From the NCBI RefSeq assembly GCF_047159865.1, contig NZ_AP038804.1:558001-622000 (forward strand): a stretch of DNA of 64,000 nt. Reading direction: 5' to 3'. The DNA is from JAIOSF01 sp047159865 (lineage in GTDB: Bacteria; Campylobacterota; Campylobacteria; Campylobacterales; Arcobacteraceae). Shown one piece after another: positions 47,810 through 56,841 of this stretch; the stretch's first letter is position 1; every line of letters starts with the position of its first letter. The notes below the pieces were generated by a model. It made no database searches, had not been told where the DNA came from, and saw nothing but the letters and a program-made list of their open reading frames with translations. A program made the translations under genes and the position numbers.

Positions 47810-47840
47810 TTTTTATATTTTATAATTCAAAGACTAAATT

Positions 47841-48305
47841 TTAAATATCAAGTGTTAGTGCTATCTCATCACAGATAGGGAAGTGCTTACATTTAATACA
47901 ATCTGCCCAAATTTTAGTATCTGGCAATGACGCTTTTTCGATCACCTCAAAACCAAAATGCTCAAATAATTCTTTTTTATATGTTAAAACTAGCATCTTT
48001 TTTAAGTTTAAATGTCTAGCTTCAAAGAGTGCTTTTTCGATAAGAAGTTTGGCTATATTTTTACCTCTAAATTCTTTTTTTACGACCAAGCTTCGTATCT
48101 CTGCTAACTCAACTGTATGTATATGAACAGCCACAAATCCAACAAACTGTTCATTTAATTTCACTGCTGTATAAGAGCGAATCGTTGTAGCCATCTCATT
48201 ACTATTTCTATCTAAAATATTTCCATTTTCTACATCTTCATATACTAACTCTTGCATAGCTTTTACATCTAATACATCTGGTTTTATAAATTCTAATTTT
48301 TCCAT
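47841..48305 (-). CDS. GNAT N-acetyltransferase with C-terminal cysteine cluster
   Basis: 154 residues from the ATG at 48305 (GGAGAG upstream). The GNAT fold shows VGFVAVHIHTVELAEIRSLV, the acetyl-CoA loop VKKEFRGKNIAKLLIEKAL and LTYKKELFEHFGFEVIEK. The C-terminus has CIKCKHFPICDE, three cysteines that may bind a metal. The layout resembles short N-acetylglutamate synthase-like acetyltransferases, which would fit the argJ in this window, but the substrate cannot be read from sequence. It follows ysxC with one base between. Confidence 0.82.
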   Translation of the reverse strand: MEKLEFIKPDVLDVKAMQELVYEDVENGNILDRNSNEMATTIRSYTAVKLNEQFVGFVAVHIHTVELAEIRSLVVKKEFRGKNIAKLLIEKALFEARHLNLKKMLVLTYKKELFEHFGFEVIEKASLPDTKIWADCIKCKHFPICDEIALTLDI

Positions 48306-48306
48306 A

Positions 48307-48918
48307 CTACTCTCCAAACAAATATGTAGCAATTTTCTTTTCTAACTTATCTATTCCCTTATTTTTAAGATTACTGATAAATATCCCTTCTGGATATTCT
48401 CTTCTTAGTTTTTGGATATCAGTTTGTTTAAGTTTGTCTATTTTTGTAAAAGCGTTGATGATAATTTGATCACCTCTTTTAATATGATGTAAAAATTCAT
48501 CAACACTTTTATCGATATCAAGAGTAGAATGTCTTGAGTCAATCAAATGAACAAATATCTGTAAAGAGGGTCGTTGCTCTAAAAAATCAGTAAGATTTTG
48601 GTGCCAATTTTTTTTCAATGATTTTGAAACTTTAGCATACCCAAACCCTGGAAGATCAACAAATCGTGCATAATAGTTTGAATTTTCTTCAGCATAATCT
48701 TTAAATGTTACATTAAAATAATTGATAAGTTGAGTTTTACCAGGTGTTGAAGATGACTTTGCTAAGGACTTTCTTTTTGTTAATGAATTTAAAAGGGAAC
48801 TTTTTCCAACATTACTTCTTCCCAAAAAAGCTATTTCTGCCATATCTGGAGTTGGTGAATCAGCTAATTTCTGAGCTGATGTTAAAAATTCTGCATTTAC
48901 TATTTTAAGGTTTTTCAC
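48307..48918 (-). CDS. ysxC: GTP-binding protein YsxC/EngB, GTG start
   Basis: 203 residues; a small GTPase needed for 50S ribosome assembly. G1 is GRSNVGKSS, G2/G3 are TPGKTQ and DLPGFGYAKVSK, G4 is TKID. The start is GTG with AAGGA six bases upstream, overlapping the lptA stop. Last core gene of the envelope operon kdsC-lptC-lptA-ysxC. Confidence 0.95.
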   Translation of the reverse strand: MKNLKIVNAEFLTSAQKLADSPTPDMAEIAFLGRSNVGKSSLLNSLTKRKSLAKSSSTPGKTQLINYFNVTFKDYAEENSNYYARFVDLPGFGYAKVSKSLKKNWHQNLTDFLEQRPSLQIFVHLIDSRHSTLDIDKSVDEFLHHIKRGDQIIINAFTKIDKLKQTDIQKLRREYPEGIFISNLKNKGIDKLEKKIATYLFGE

Positions 48919-49448
48919 TATTTTTCCTTACTTGAGTTTGTATCTTTTTTTGAAGATTCATTTAATCTCATTCTAAATTTAATTGGTTTATTTTTTCCAC
49001 CATCAATTTTTGTTTGACCAGTTAATTCATTTATATAAATTTTTTCTGCTATTATTTTCTTACCCTCTTTTGTATCTTCTAAATAACCATTTCCTATGAT
49101 TATATAGCGTTTTTCATCAGGATAATAATAAACCACATCACCTTTACCCTTTAAGATATTATCTGTAGTGTGTAAAGTAAATGAAACATCTCCACTTGCT
49201 TTATAATCTTTTGGAACTTGTTTAGTTTTATCTTTAGATGATGTTTTTGTATTTATCACTAAACTCTGACATAATAAAACATCTTTGTTTTTTGTCATTT
49301 TAACATCACCTTTAAAATATAAAACATTTTTTTGTGTTTGAGATTCAAAATGTTTTGAATCAATATTTAAATAATTTTCTTCAGCATTTGCACCTGTTAT
49401 AGATATAACTAATAATGCAATCAGTGCGATAATTGAGAATTTACTCAT
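48918..49448 (-). CDS. lptA: LptA, periplasmic LPS-transport protein (OstA-like)
   Basis: 176 residues with a signal peptide (1-22, ending ANA) and the OstA/LptA beta-jellyroll repeat pattern: LNIDSKHFESQTQKNVLYFK, GDVKMTKNKDVLLCQSLVIN and GDVVYYYPDEKRYI. It bridges lipopolysaccharide from the inner-membrane LptBFGC complex to the outer-membrane LptD. Overlaps lptC by eight bases. Assignment rests on pattern and neighbours. Confidence 0.88.
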   Translation of the reverse strand: MSKFSIIALIALLVISITGANAEENYLNIDSKHFESQTQKNVLYFKGDVKMTKNKDVLLCQSLVINTKTSSKDKTKQVPKDYKASGDVSFTLHTTDNILKGKGDVVYYYPDEKRYIIIGNGYLEDTKEGKKIIAEKIYINELTGQTKIDGGKNKPIKFRMRLNESSKKDTNSSKEK

Positions 49449-49965
49449 TTGTAACCTTCATTCGAAATTTTGTTGTGTTTGCTTTTATCTCTTCTTTTAG
49501 AGAATCAAAATATAAATCAGTACCCTCAAAAGTATTTACATCTTTTGTAGCAATAAAATATACTTTATTTGTAGCTATTTTTGTTCTTGTATTATATTCT
49601 AGCTGTTCTGTTTTTAAGTTTGTTCCATCTGACATTTGAAGATTTACAGAACCTTTTAAATAGATTTGATTCTCTTTTTTAATCATAGAATCCCCACTCA
49701 ATATATTTGTATCATAACTATTTTTTTTTGATTTAGTTACAATAGTTGCTACTAAGAGTTCTTCTCTATTATCATAAACATCTGCTCTTTTTGTTTTTAC
49801 AATTTGAGTGACATTATCAGGAGTAATATCATACATTGTTGAGTCAAAAAAACTCACCTTCGGTTTTTCAACTTTAGCTGTTTTATTTACAACTTGTTCT
49901 CTTTCAAAAAATAAAAACAGTACAATAAATACAATAACTAAAAAAAGAAACTTATTTATTCCCAT
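49441..49965 (-). CDS. lptC: LptC-like LPS-export protein
   Basis: 174 residues: one N-terminal membrane anchor (about 4-19, FLFLVIVFIVLFLFFE) and a periplasmic domain with LptC-type strands (MYDITPDNVTQIVKTKRADV, GSVNLQMSDGTNLKTEQLEY). It holds LPS on its way from LptBFG to LptA. Sequence similarity is weak in this family, so the call leans on the fused context with kdsC and lptA. Confidence 0.82.
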   Translation of the reverse strand: MGINKFLFLVIVFIVLFLFFEREQVVNKTAKVEKPKVSFFDSTMYDITPDNVTQIVKTKRADVYDNREELLVATIVTKSKKNSYDTNILSGDSMIKKENQIYLKGSVNLQMSDGTNLKTEQLEYNTRTKIATNKVYFIATKDVNTFEGTDLYFDSLKEEIKANTTKFRMKVTNE

Positions 49966-50450
49966 AAACTTTTTAACTCATTTTGACCATCATATTTTAA
50001 AATATATTCTATCATCTCTCGGACAGCTCCATTACCCCCATTGTTTGTACAAACAACATCACAAAGGGCTCTGATATCTTCAACTGCATCATTAACAGAA
50101 AAAGAAAGTCCAACTTTTTTAAGCATTTTATAGTCATTTAAATCATCACCTATTCCAGCCGTTTGTTCCCAAGTAAGGTTTTCTTCTTTTAAAATATTTT
50201 CAAGAATCTCATCTTTGTTATGAACCCCTTGATAAAGATGACTAATACCTAATTCTTTTGCTCGTTTTTCCACTAATTTTGATTCTCGTCCCGTAATAAT
50301 TGCCACTTTTTTATGTAGAATTTTTGTCCAAGATGCAATGGCTAATCCATCTTTTACATCAAAGTTTTTCAACTCATCACCACTTGAAGTATAAATAATA
50401 TTCCCATCTGTTAATGTTCCATCAACATCTAAAACTAGTAATTCAATCAT
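49956..50450 (-). CDS. kdsC: 3-deoxy-manno-octulosonate-8-phosphatase KdsC
   Basis: 164 residues, HAD superfamily without cap: motif I DVDGTLTDGNIIY, motif II TGRES, motif III Lys and motif IV GIGDDLNDYKML. The length and the DGNIIYTSSGDELKNFDVKD insert are typical of KdsC, which makes Kdo for the LPS core. It overlaps lptC by ten bases. Confidence 0.92.
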   Translation of the reverse strand: MIELLVLDVDGTLTDGNIIYTSSGDELKNFDVKDGLAIASWTKILHKKVAIITGRESKLVEKRAKELGISHLYQGVHNKDEILENILKEENLTWEQTAGIGDDLNDYKMLKKVGLSFSVNDAVEDIRALCDVVCTNNGGNGAVREMIEYILKYDGQNELKSLWE

Positions 50451-50452
50451 AA

Positions 50453-51025
50453 TTATAAAACACCTTTAGTACTAGGTATTCCTAGTTTTTTATTTTCTAA
50501 TAATGCTCGCCGTAAAGCAACAGCAAAAGATTTAAATGCAGCTTCTATGATATGATGTTTATTTCTTCCGCGGTCTTGAATAATGTGACAAGTAATTCCA
50601 CTATTCATAACTAAAGCATGAAAAAACTCCTCAACTAACTCAACATCAAATGTACCAACTTTTTCAGAAACATCAAGAGCATACACCAAAAAAGGTCGAT
50701 TGCTTAAATCTAACGAACAAGTAACGCTAGCTTCATCCATTACAACTGTAGCATTTCCATATCTTTCAACATTTTCTATAGGAAATATCTCTTTTTTTAG
50801 TAATTGTCCTATTACGATTCCACAATCTTCTACACTATGATGATAGTCAACATGTAAATCGCCTTCACAATTAAGATCCAAGTCAATTGCACTATGTTTA
50901 CTAAAAGCTTCTAACATATGATCAAAAAAACCTATTCCCGTTTTAATTGTTGACTTTCCTGTTCCCTGTATATCGATAGCACAAGTAATTTTTGTTTCTT
51001 TAGTAACTCTATTTAACTCTTGCAT
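50453..51025 (-). CDS. hisB: Imidazoleglycerol-phosphate dehydratase
   Basis: Sixth step of histidine synthesis. The 190 residues have the two metal-binding HxxxEH-type motifs: FFDHMLEAFSKH, HVDYHHSVEDCG and a C-terminal HHIIEAAFKSFA. It is the single-function form without the phosphatase domain. It sits between rlpA and kdsC, an unusual place for a his gene; the gap to kdsC is two bases. Confidence 0.95.
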   Translation of the reverse strand: MQELNRVTKETKITCAIDIQGTGKSTIKTGIGFFDHMLEAFSKHSAIDLDLNCEGDLHVDYHHSVEDCGIVIGQLLKKEIFPIENVERYGNATVVMDEASVTCSLDLSNRPFLVYALDVSEKVGTFDVELVEEFFHALVMNSGITCHIIQDRGRNKHHIIEAAFKSFAVALRRALLENKKLGIPSTKGVL

Positions 51026-51034
51026 CTTTACTCC

Positions 51035-51898
51035 TTATTCAGCTATTATCATAGCTTTTTTTAGATTATAATTCTTTTTAAAATCTTCTGCTTCTTGTTC
51101 ACTTCTAAACCCACTAATCCAAACTCTTTTAACTGGTTTTCCTAATAATGTACTATCTTTTAAAATAACTTTATACTCTTTTTCTAGCACTAAATCAAAT
51201 TTTCGTTTTGTTACATTTGCACCTGCAATTTTAGCAAATACTCCAACTTGTACATAATAATTTGACATACTTCGTACAGCTTTCTTTTCCTCTTTTGTTC
51301 TAGCTATTTTTCCATTAAATCCAATAACAGTTACTCGAACTCTTGCTGTACCTTTTTTTACCATATCAATAGCATGAGCAGCTTTATTTGAAAGATCTAT
51401 AATCCTTCCACTTACAAAAGGTCCTCTATCATTGATCCGCACAATTGTAGATTTTCCATTTTCTAAATTCTGCACTTTTACCATTGTATTCATAGGAAGT
51501 GTTTTATGTGCCGCTGTATTTGCATACATATTATAAAGCTCACCGTTGCTTGTTTTTTTTGCATGAAATTTTGGACCATACCAAGAAGCAATTCCTCTTA
51601 ACTGATCGTTTATTCTAGCAACTGTTGGATAGTACTTCTTACCAAAAACTTCATAAGGACGCATTGTTGCTCTATGCATCGCTTTACTATTTCTTATTTT
51701 TGAAGTAGAAGTATATTTTGAAGTGCTAGCTTTAACAGATGAACGCTTACTATTAGTACTATTATAACTTGATGAATAACTATTTGGCTCATAATAACTT
51801 TTATTAACATAGCCATATCTATTTGTTGAACTACATCCAATAAAAAGAATTGCTATAAAAAAAACAAAGATATATTTTTTATTTAAATTTAATAACAA
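51035..51898 (-). CDS. rlpA: RlpA-like septal lipoprotein, TTG start
   Basis: 287 residues. Lipobox LFIGC (Cys22), a low-complexity Ser/Lys/Tyr-rich linker, the double-psi beta-barrel domain (GIASWYGPKFHAKKTSNGEL through VRINDRGPFVSGRIIDLS) and a C-terminal SPOR domain (YYVQVGVFAK). In Pseudomonas RlpA cleaves denuded glycan strands at the septum. No ATG is available: the start is TTG with AGGAG six bases upstream. Overlaps the end of the mltD-like gene. Confidence 0.92.
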   Translation of the reverse strand: MLLNLNKKYIFVFFIAILFIGCSSTNRYGYVNKSYYEPNSYSSSYNSTNSKRSSVKASTSKYTSTSKIRNSKAMHRATMRPYEVFGKKYYPTVARINDQLRGIASWYGPKFHAKKTSNGELYNMYANTAAHKTLPMNTMVKVQNLENGKSTIVRINDRGPFVSGRIIDLSNKAAHAIDMVKKGTARVRVTVIGFNGKIARTKEEKKAVRSMSNYYVQVGVFAKIAGANVTKRKFDLVLEKEYKVILKDSTLLGKPVKRVWISGFRSEQEAEDFKKNYNLKKAMIIAE

Positions 51899-53264
51899 GT
51901 TTATCTCCTATATTAATTCTACTTGTTTTTAAATTATTATCTTTCATAAGTTTTTTAAATTTTATTTTATGACTAGATGCAATTTTTCCTAAAGTATCTC
52001 CTACTTTTACTATATAATTAACTGGTCTTTTATAAACATCTGGATCAATTGGAATCATCAATTTTTGATTTAATCTTACAATTGTTGTTTTTAATTTATT
52101 ATGTCTTTGAATATCCTTATAATTCAAACCATATTCTCTTCCAATTGATGATAAAGTATCTCCTCGTTTAACTTGATACATTTCATATTGAGTAGACTTT
52201 AAATTTTCTTTATTGAGATTAAACCTTGATAGTTTTGAATAAGGTATATACAGTCTGTAAGTATCATCATCCATAGGTAAAAGATCTCTTTTTATATGTT
52301 GATTTAACTCTTTTAACTTATTTTTATTAATACCAATAACTTCAGCAACATTTCTTAATAAAATACCACCTTTAATATCAATGCTAGCAATAGGATCACT
52401 CATACCTCTATTTAATAAATGTGTATTTTCATCTTTTATCAAAAAATCACTGTTATTCATCATAGCAAGTGAGATTATTTTTCTAATATATCCACGACTT
52501 TCTTCAGGAATATATTGTCTACTTACACCTTTTTGTACTACTAATAATTTATCAATATCTGGTTTATATTTCCATTTTTTAACTATTCGATATATTTTAT
52601 TTATCTCTCTAAATTTTACTTTTTTAGCTTGATAAAGTCGCATAGTTGTTCTAAATTTATTAATTTGAGGTTCTTTTCGACAAACCTTATACCCTACATC
52701 TTCACAGTACATATCGATAGTAGCACGAGTAAGTCCCTCTATAACTCTTCCCTCTCCACAATTATACGCCACAGCTGCTAAATACCATTTATCAAACATA
52801 CTATGAAGTTTTTTCAAATAAGTTACTGCAGCTTCTGTAGACTTTACTATATCCATTCGTTCATCTATATATTCATTTGTTCGTAATCCATAATGATTGG
52901 CTGTTGGTTGCATAAATTGCCATAAACCTTTGGCACTTTTATTTGATGAAGCGTTTAATATAAAATTTGATTCAGCCATTACTAAATATAAAAAGGCTGA
53001 TGGTATTTTATTTTCTCTTAAAACTTTTTTGATTTGGGGCACGAATAGATGTGCATTGTTTAATTTTTGGGTATACCCTTTTTTACTAAATCGTAATCTA
53101 TTTTGAAACTCTTCTTGTAACTTGTAATCTGTTATATAATCTGAACTGATATCTAATTCTTCTAAAACACTTAAGTCATTGTGTACAAATGCAGTACTTA
53201 CAAGGGTTGCATTCGAGAATGAGATAGTTCCAAATAATAAAACTATTTTTAAAAATACTTTCAA
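51879..53264 (-). CDS. mltD: MltD-like lytic transglycosylase with LysM domains, TTG start
   Basis: 461 residues with a signal peptide (1-19), an SLT domain with the catalytic Glu in LVMAESNF and KGLWQFMQPTANHYGL, AVAYNCGEGRV, and two C-terminal LysM domains (YQVKRGDTLSSIGREYGL and YIVKVGDTLGKIASSHKI). It attaches to and cuts peptidoglycan in the periplasm. Start TTG with AAGG seven bases upstream. No lipobox, unlike E. coli MltD. Confidence 0.92.
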   Translation of the reverse strand: MKVFLKIVLLFGTISFSNATLVSTAFVHNDLSVLEELDISSDYITDYKLQEEFQNRLRFSKKGYTQKLNNAHLFVPQIKKVLRENKIPSAFLYLVMAESNFILNASSNKSAKGLWQFMQPTANHYGLRTNEYIDERMDIVKSTEAAVTYLKKLHSMFDKWYLAAVAYNCGEGRVIEGLTRATIDMYCEDVGYKVCRKEPQINKFRTTMRLYQAKKVKFREINKIYRIVKKWKYKPDIDKLLVVQKGVSRQYIPEESRGYIRKIISLAMMNNSDFLIKDENTHLLNRGMSDPIASIDIKGGILLRNVAEVIGINKNKLKELNQHIKRDLLPMDDDTYRLYIPYSKLSRFNLNKENLKSTQYEMYQVKRGDTLSSIGREYGLNYKDIQRHNKLKTTIVRLNQKLMIPIDPDVYKRPVNYIVKVGDTLGKIASSHKIKFKKLMKDNNLKTSRINIGDKLVIKFK

Positions 53265-53300
53265 ATAAATACCTTTTTGTTAATTTTGTATTTATTTTAT

Positions 53301-54092
53301 CTAATTTTTTATATCAAACTCTTTAAATAATTTTTTTGCATTTTCCGTAGTAAGTTTTGAGACTTCCGATTTACTCATCGACAAGATTTCTGAAATTTTT
53401 GTAACTACATTATTAGTATATTTTGGTTCATTTCGCGTACCTCGAAATGGATGTGGGGTAAGATAAGGTCCATCTGTTTCTACAATAAGTTTATTAAGAG
53501 GAATTTTGGGCAAAATATCAACTAGTTTTTTTGCATTTTTAAATGTAATCACCCCTCCAACTGAGAAATAAAAATTATGCTCACTTAAAGGTAAAAGATG
53601 TTCACTTGCATTAAAACAATGTAAAACTCCACCTACTTCTTTTGCATTGTGTTGCATCAAAATTGTTTTACTATCATCTGAAGCATCACGAATATGTACA
53701 ATTAAAGGTTTTTTTACATCTTTAGCAAAGTTTATTTGATCTATAAATATTTTTTTTTGAAGTGCTATATTTTCGGCTTTTTCAATCTCATCTTCTGGAA
53801 GTCTAAAATAATCAAGACCACATTCTCCAACAGCAATGCATTTTGGATGAGTTATATATGTTTTGAGTATATCCAAATCATAGTTTTCACAATCATACGG
53901 ATGCACGCCAGCTGCAAAATACACTTCAGGATATTTTTCTGCTAGCATTTTTGCTCTTGGTAAATCTTTAGGATCTGCACCAGGTATAAGAATAGCTTCT
54001 ATACCTTCATTTAGTGCTGTTTGTATTACAGTATCAACATCATCTTGATACTGAATATTGTCTAGGTGACAATGAGTGTCTATTATTGGCAT
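53301..54092 (-). CDS. tatD: TatD family metal-dependent DNase
   Basis: 263 residues, TIM-barrel hydrolase: DTHCHLD at residues 5-11, VGECGLDYFR, VHIRDAS, HCFNAS and VETDGPYLTP, all five TatD metal-site motifs. It degrades DNA 3'-5' and is linked to repair and oxidative stress. First gene of tatD-mltD-rlpA. It follows a small gene after nine bases. Confidence 0.94.
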   Translation of the reverse strand: MPIIDTHCHLDNIQYQDDVDTVIQTALNEGIEAILIPGADPKDLPRAKMLAEKYPEVYFAAGVHPYDCENYDLDILKTYITHPKCIAVGECGLDYFRLPEDEIEKAENIALQKKIFIDQINFAKDVKKPLIVHIRDASDDSKTILMQHNAKEVGGVLHCFNASEHLLPLSEHNFYFSVGGVITFKNAKKLVDILPKIPLNKLIVETDGPYLTPHPFRGTRNEPKYTNNVVTKISEILSMSKSEVSKLTTENAKKLFKEFDIKN

Positions 54093-54101
54093 CTATTTAT
54101 A

Positions 54102-54395
54102 TTATAAACCCATTCTAGTTTTAACTTCACCAAGTAATTCTGGTAACTTCTCAAGATCATCTCTTTTAATCCACGCATTTATTCCAAAATTTTTGAATGC
54201 ATCATAGTCACTAGGATCATCGATAATTGCAATTGAAGTATACTTCTCTTTACACGCTTCATGTTTTTTTTCTTCATAGTCAAATATACTGTTAATATCT
54301 AATAATATAACATCAGCATCACCTTCACACCCACTATGAATAAAGCAAATATCGTAACCTTTTGCTTCTATATCTTCAAAACTTGTAATCTTCAT
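54102..54395 (-). CDS. Small hypothetical protein, receiver-like
   Basis: 97 residues, acidic. DVILLDINSIFDYE and DYDAFKNFGINAWIKRDDLE with PELL look like strand-helix elements of a response-regulator fold (strand 3 and the region after the last strand), but the phosphorylation pocket is not convincing. Lies between hslU and tatD. Not recognised; the fold suggestion is inference. Confidence 0.6.
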   Translation of the reverse strand: MKITSFEDIEAKGYDICFIHSGCEGDADVILLDINSIFDYEEKKHEACKEKYTSIAIIDDPSDYDAFKNFGINAWIKRDDLEKLPELLGEVKTRMGL

Positions 54396-54449
54396 CTCAT
54401 ATCTCCATTTTTAAGTATTTACATTTTAACAGAATAAATCTTAATCTAC

Positions 54450-55778
54450 CTATAGAATATACCTTGCTGTATCTTCATTTTGCGCTATCTCTTCTAGTTT
54501 CTCTTTCACTAATTCTTCTGTTACTGTTATTGTTTCACCAGAATGTTCATCAGCATCAAAACTAATATCTTCTAAAACTTTCTCAATCACAGTATGTAAT
54601 CTTCTTGCTCCTATATCTTCAGCATTTTCATTTGCACTTACACTCAATCTTGCAAAAGCATGAATAGCTGCATCATCAAACTCTAAGTTCACACCTTCTA
54701 CATCGAGTAATGCTTTATACTGTCGAAGCAATGAATTTTTAGTATTTGTTAAAATCTTATATAAATCAGCCTCTTCTAGCGGATTTAACTCAACTCTTAA
54801 AGGAAATCTACCTTGTAATTCTGGTAATAAATCACTTGGTTTACTTACATGAAATGCACCAGCAGCAATAAACAATATATGGTCTGTTTTTACTTGTCCA
54901 TATTTTGTATGTACTGAACTACCTTCAACTATAGGTAATAAATCTCTTTGAACACCCTCTTTACTTGGATCTTGGTTTTTATTATTACTCCCTGTAGCAA
55001 TTTTATCGATCTCATCAAGAAAAATGATACCACCATTTTCACATCTATTTAACGCTTCTGTTTTTAAAGACTCTTTATCAAGTAAATTATCACTAGCCAT
55101 ACCTCTTAAAAGTTTTTTAGCTTCTTTGATAGTAACTTCTTTTTTGATTTTTTCTTTGCCCATTTTTCCCATCATACTATTGATGCTTTCACTAATAGCA
55201 CTCATATCCATAGGCATATTACTATCAACAATCTCTACATGTGTTGTTTTAGGAAGTTCTATAGTAATTTTTTTATCATCCATATCACCATTTTTCACTT
55301 TAGATTCCATTAGATTATATGTTTTGATAAAAGATTCTTTTGCATTTTCACTTGCAGATTCTGGTAAAGGTGGTACAAGAATTTCTACAATTTGTTTTAT
55401 AACCTCATCATCGATAGAACCTTGAATTTGCTCTTCATACTCTTTTGTTACTAGATTATATGATTCATGTGCTAAATCTTTTACCATAGACTCAACTTCT
55501 CTACCAACATACCCTACTTCTGTATATTTACTAGCTTCAACTTTAATAAATGGAAGATTCATCATCTTTGCCATTCTTCTAGCGATTTCTGTTTTACCTA
55601 CACCAGTACTACCAATCATTAAAATATTTTTTGGCATGATTTCATCTTGAAGTTCAGCTTCTAACTGCATTCTTCTGTATCTGTTTCTTAAGGCAATAGC
55701 AATTGTTTTTTTAGCATCTTTTTGACCTATAATATAATCATCAAGATAAGTTACTATCTCTTTAGGAGTCATATTCAT
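54450..55778 (-). CDS. hslU: HslU, ATPase subunit of the HslUV protease
   Basis: Unfolds proteins for HslV. The 442 residues have Walker A GSTGVGKTEIARRMA, the intermediate (I) domain with MSAISESINSMMGKMG, Walker B GIIFLDEIDKIA, sensor 1 region and the C-terminal DTARYIL tail that docks into HslV. It starts where hslV ends (TAATG-type overlap). Order rplI-hslV-hslU. Confidence 0.97.
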   Translation of the reverse strand: MNMTPKEIVTYLDDYIIGQKDAKKTIAIALRNRYRRMQLEAELQDEIMPKNILMIGSTGVGKTEIARRMAKMMNLPFIKVEASKYTEVGYVGREVESMVKDLAHESYNLVTKEYEEQIQGSIDDEVIKQIVEILVPPLPESASENAKESFIKTYNLMESKVKNGDMDDKKITIELPKTTHVEIVDSNMPMDMSAISESINSMMGKMGKEKIKKEVTIKEAKKLLRGMASDNLLDKESLKTEALNRCENGGIIFLDEIDKIATGSNNKNQDPSKEGVQRDLLPIVEGSSVHTKYGQVKTDHILFIAAGAFHVSKPSDLLPELQGRFPLRVELNPLEEADLYKILTNTKNSLLRQYKALLDVEGVNLEFDDAAIHAFARLSVSANENAEDIGARRLHTVIEKVLEDISFDADEHSGETITVTEELVKEKLEEIAQNEDTARYIL

Positions 55779-56332
55779 TATTTATTTTCCTTATCATCTA
55801 ATGTTAATGTTTTGATATTTTGATTTGTATAAATACATAATTCACCTGCTGTCATTAAAGACTCTTTAACCAACTCTAAAGGCTCTAAGTTTGAGTGCTT
55901 TTTTAATGCTCTTGCTGCTGCAATTGCAAAGTTACCACCACTTCCTATAGAAGCTAAACAACCGTCTTCTGGCTCAACAACATCTCCTGTACCACTTAAA
56001 ATAAAAATATGATTCTCATTTAATACAAGCATCATAGCTTCTAATTGTCTTAAATGCTTATCTTTTCTCCACTCTTTAGAGAAGTTTACAACAGATTTCA
56101 ATAAATCACCTTTTGAATTTTCAAGGTGTGTTTCGAACATATCAAAAAGATTAAAAGCATCTGCAGTACTTCCAGCGAATCCTGCTAGAACTTCCCCTTT
56201 TACCCCCACTCTTCTTATCTTTGTAGCATTATTTTTTAAGACTGTATTTCCAAATGTCACTTGTCCATCCCCACCTATAACAGCTTTACCATCTTCACTT
56301 TTATAAGCAAGTATCGTTGTTGCATCAAACAT
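55778..56332 (-). CDS. hslV: HslV, proteasome-like peptidase subunit
   Basis: 184 residues from the ATG at 56332. After the short MFDA propeptide comes the N-terminal threonine nucleophile (TTILAYKSEDGKAVIGGDGQ), then GFAGSTADAFNLFDMFE and GSGGNFAIAAARAL. The propeptide must be removed to expose Thr5. Partner of HslU; the region ends with a charged tail. Confidence 0.96.
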   Translation of the reverse strand: MFDATTILAYKSEDGKAVIGGDGQVTFGNTVLKNNATKIRRVGVKGEVLAGFAGSTADAFNLFDMFETHLENSKGDLLKSVVNFSKEWRKDKHLRQLEAMMLVLNENHIFILSGTGDVVEPEDGCLASIGSGGNFAIAAARALKKHSNLEPLELVKESLMTAGELCIYTNQNIKTLTLDDKENK

Positions 56333-56335
56333 CAA

Positions 56336-56785
56336 TTAAACCTCTGCAATCACATCAATTTTTGCTAACGCGTGAATACCATTTCCAAGTTTACAATCAA
56401 CCTCAAAAATACCAACAGTTTTTATTTTTTCTTTTAGTGTAATTTGTTTTTTATCTATTGCTATTTGCGCTTGAGCATACATAACTTGTTGTATCTCTTT
56501 ATTTGTAACACTTCCAATAAGATGTCCATTTGCACCAACTTTGTGTTTTACTGTAAATTTTGAACTATCGATTTTTTCTTTTATCTCTTGTGCTTCTTGT
56601 ATCTCTGCTGCTAATATATCTTTTAAGTTTTGTTGTTTTTCTTCCCACTCTTGAAGTACTTCAGGTGTTGCATGTTTTGCATATCCTTTACCTATTAAAA
56701 AATTTTTTCCATAACCATCTTTTACTTCTTTTACATCACCAGCAACTCCTAATGATTTCACATCTTTTATTAATAATACTTTCAT
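56336..56785 (-). CDS. rplI: 50S ribosomal protein L9
   Basis: 149 residues: MKVLLIKDVKSLGVAGDVKE, GYGKNFLIGKGYAK, a long central helix and the C-terminal domain with NGHLIGSVTNKEIQ. A typical L9. Upstream of hslVU, four bases before hslV. Confidence 0.97.
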   Translation of the reverse strand: MKVLLIKDVKSLGVAGDVKEVKDGYGKNFLIGKGYAKHATPEVLQEWEEKQQNLKDILAAEIQEAQEIKEKIDSSKFTVKHKVGANGHLIGSVTNKEIQQVMYAQAQIAIDKKQITLKEKIKTVGIFEVDCKLGNGIHALAKIDVIAEV

Positions 56786-56841
56786 ATTTTATTCCTATTT
56801 ATTTGATATCTAACATAATATTATAACATATACTATCTTAG

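Noticed and set aside
50580..50600. Single TGTGACA inside hisB
   Set aside because: No second repeat at 12 bases and no promoter; treated as chance and not part of the regulon.
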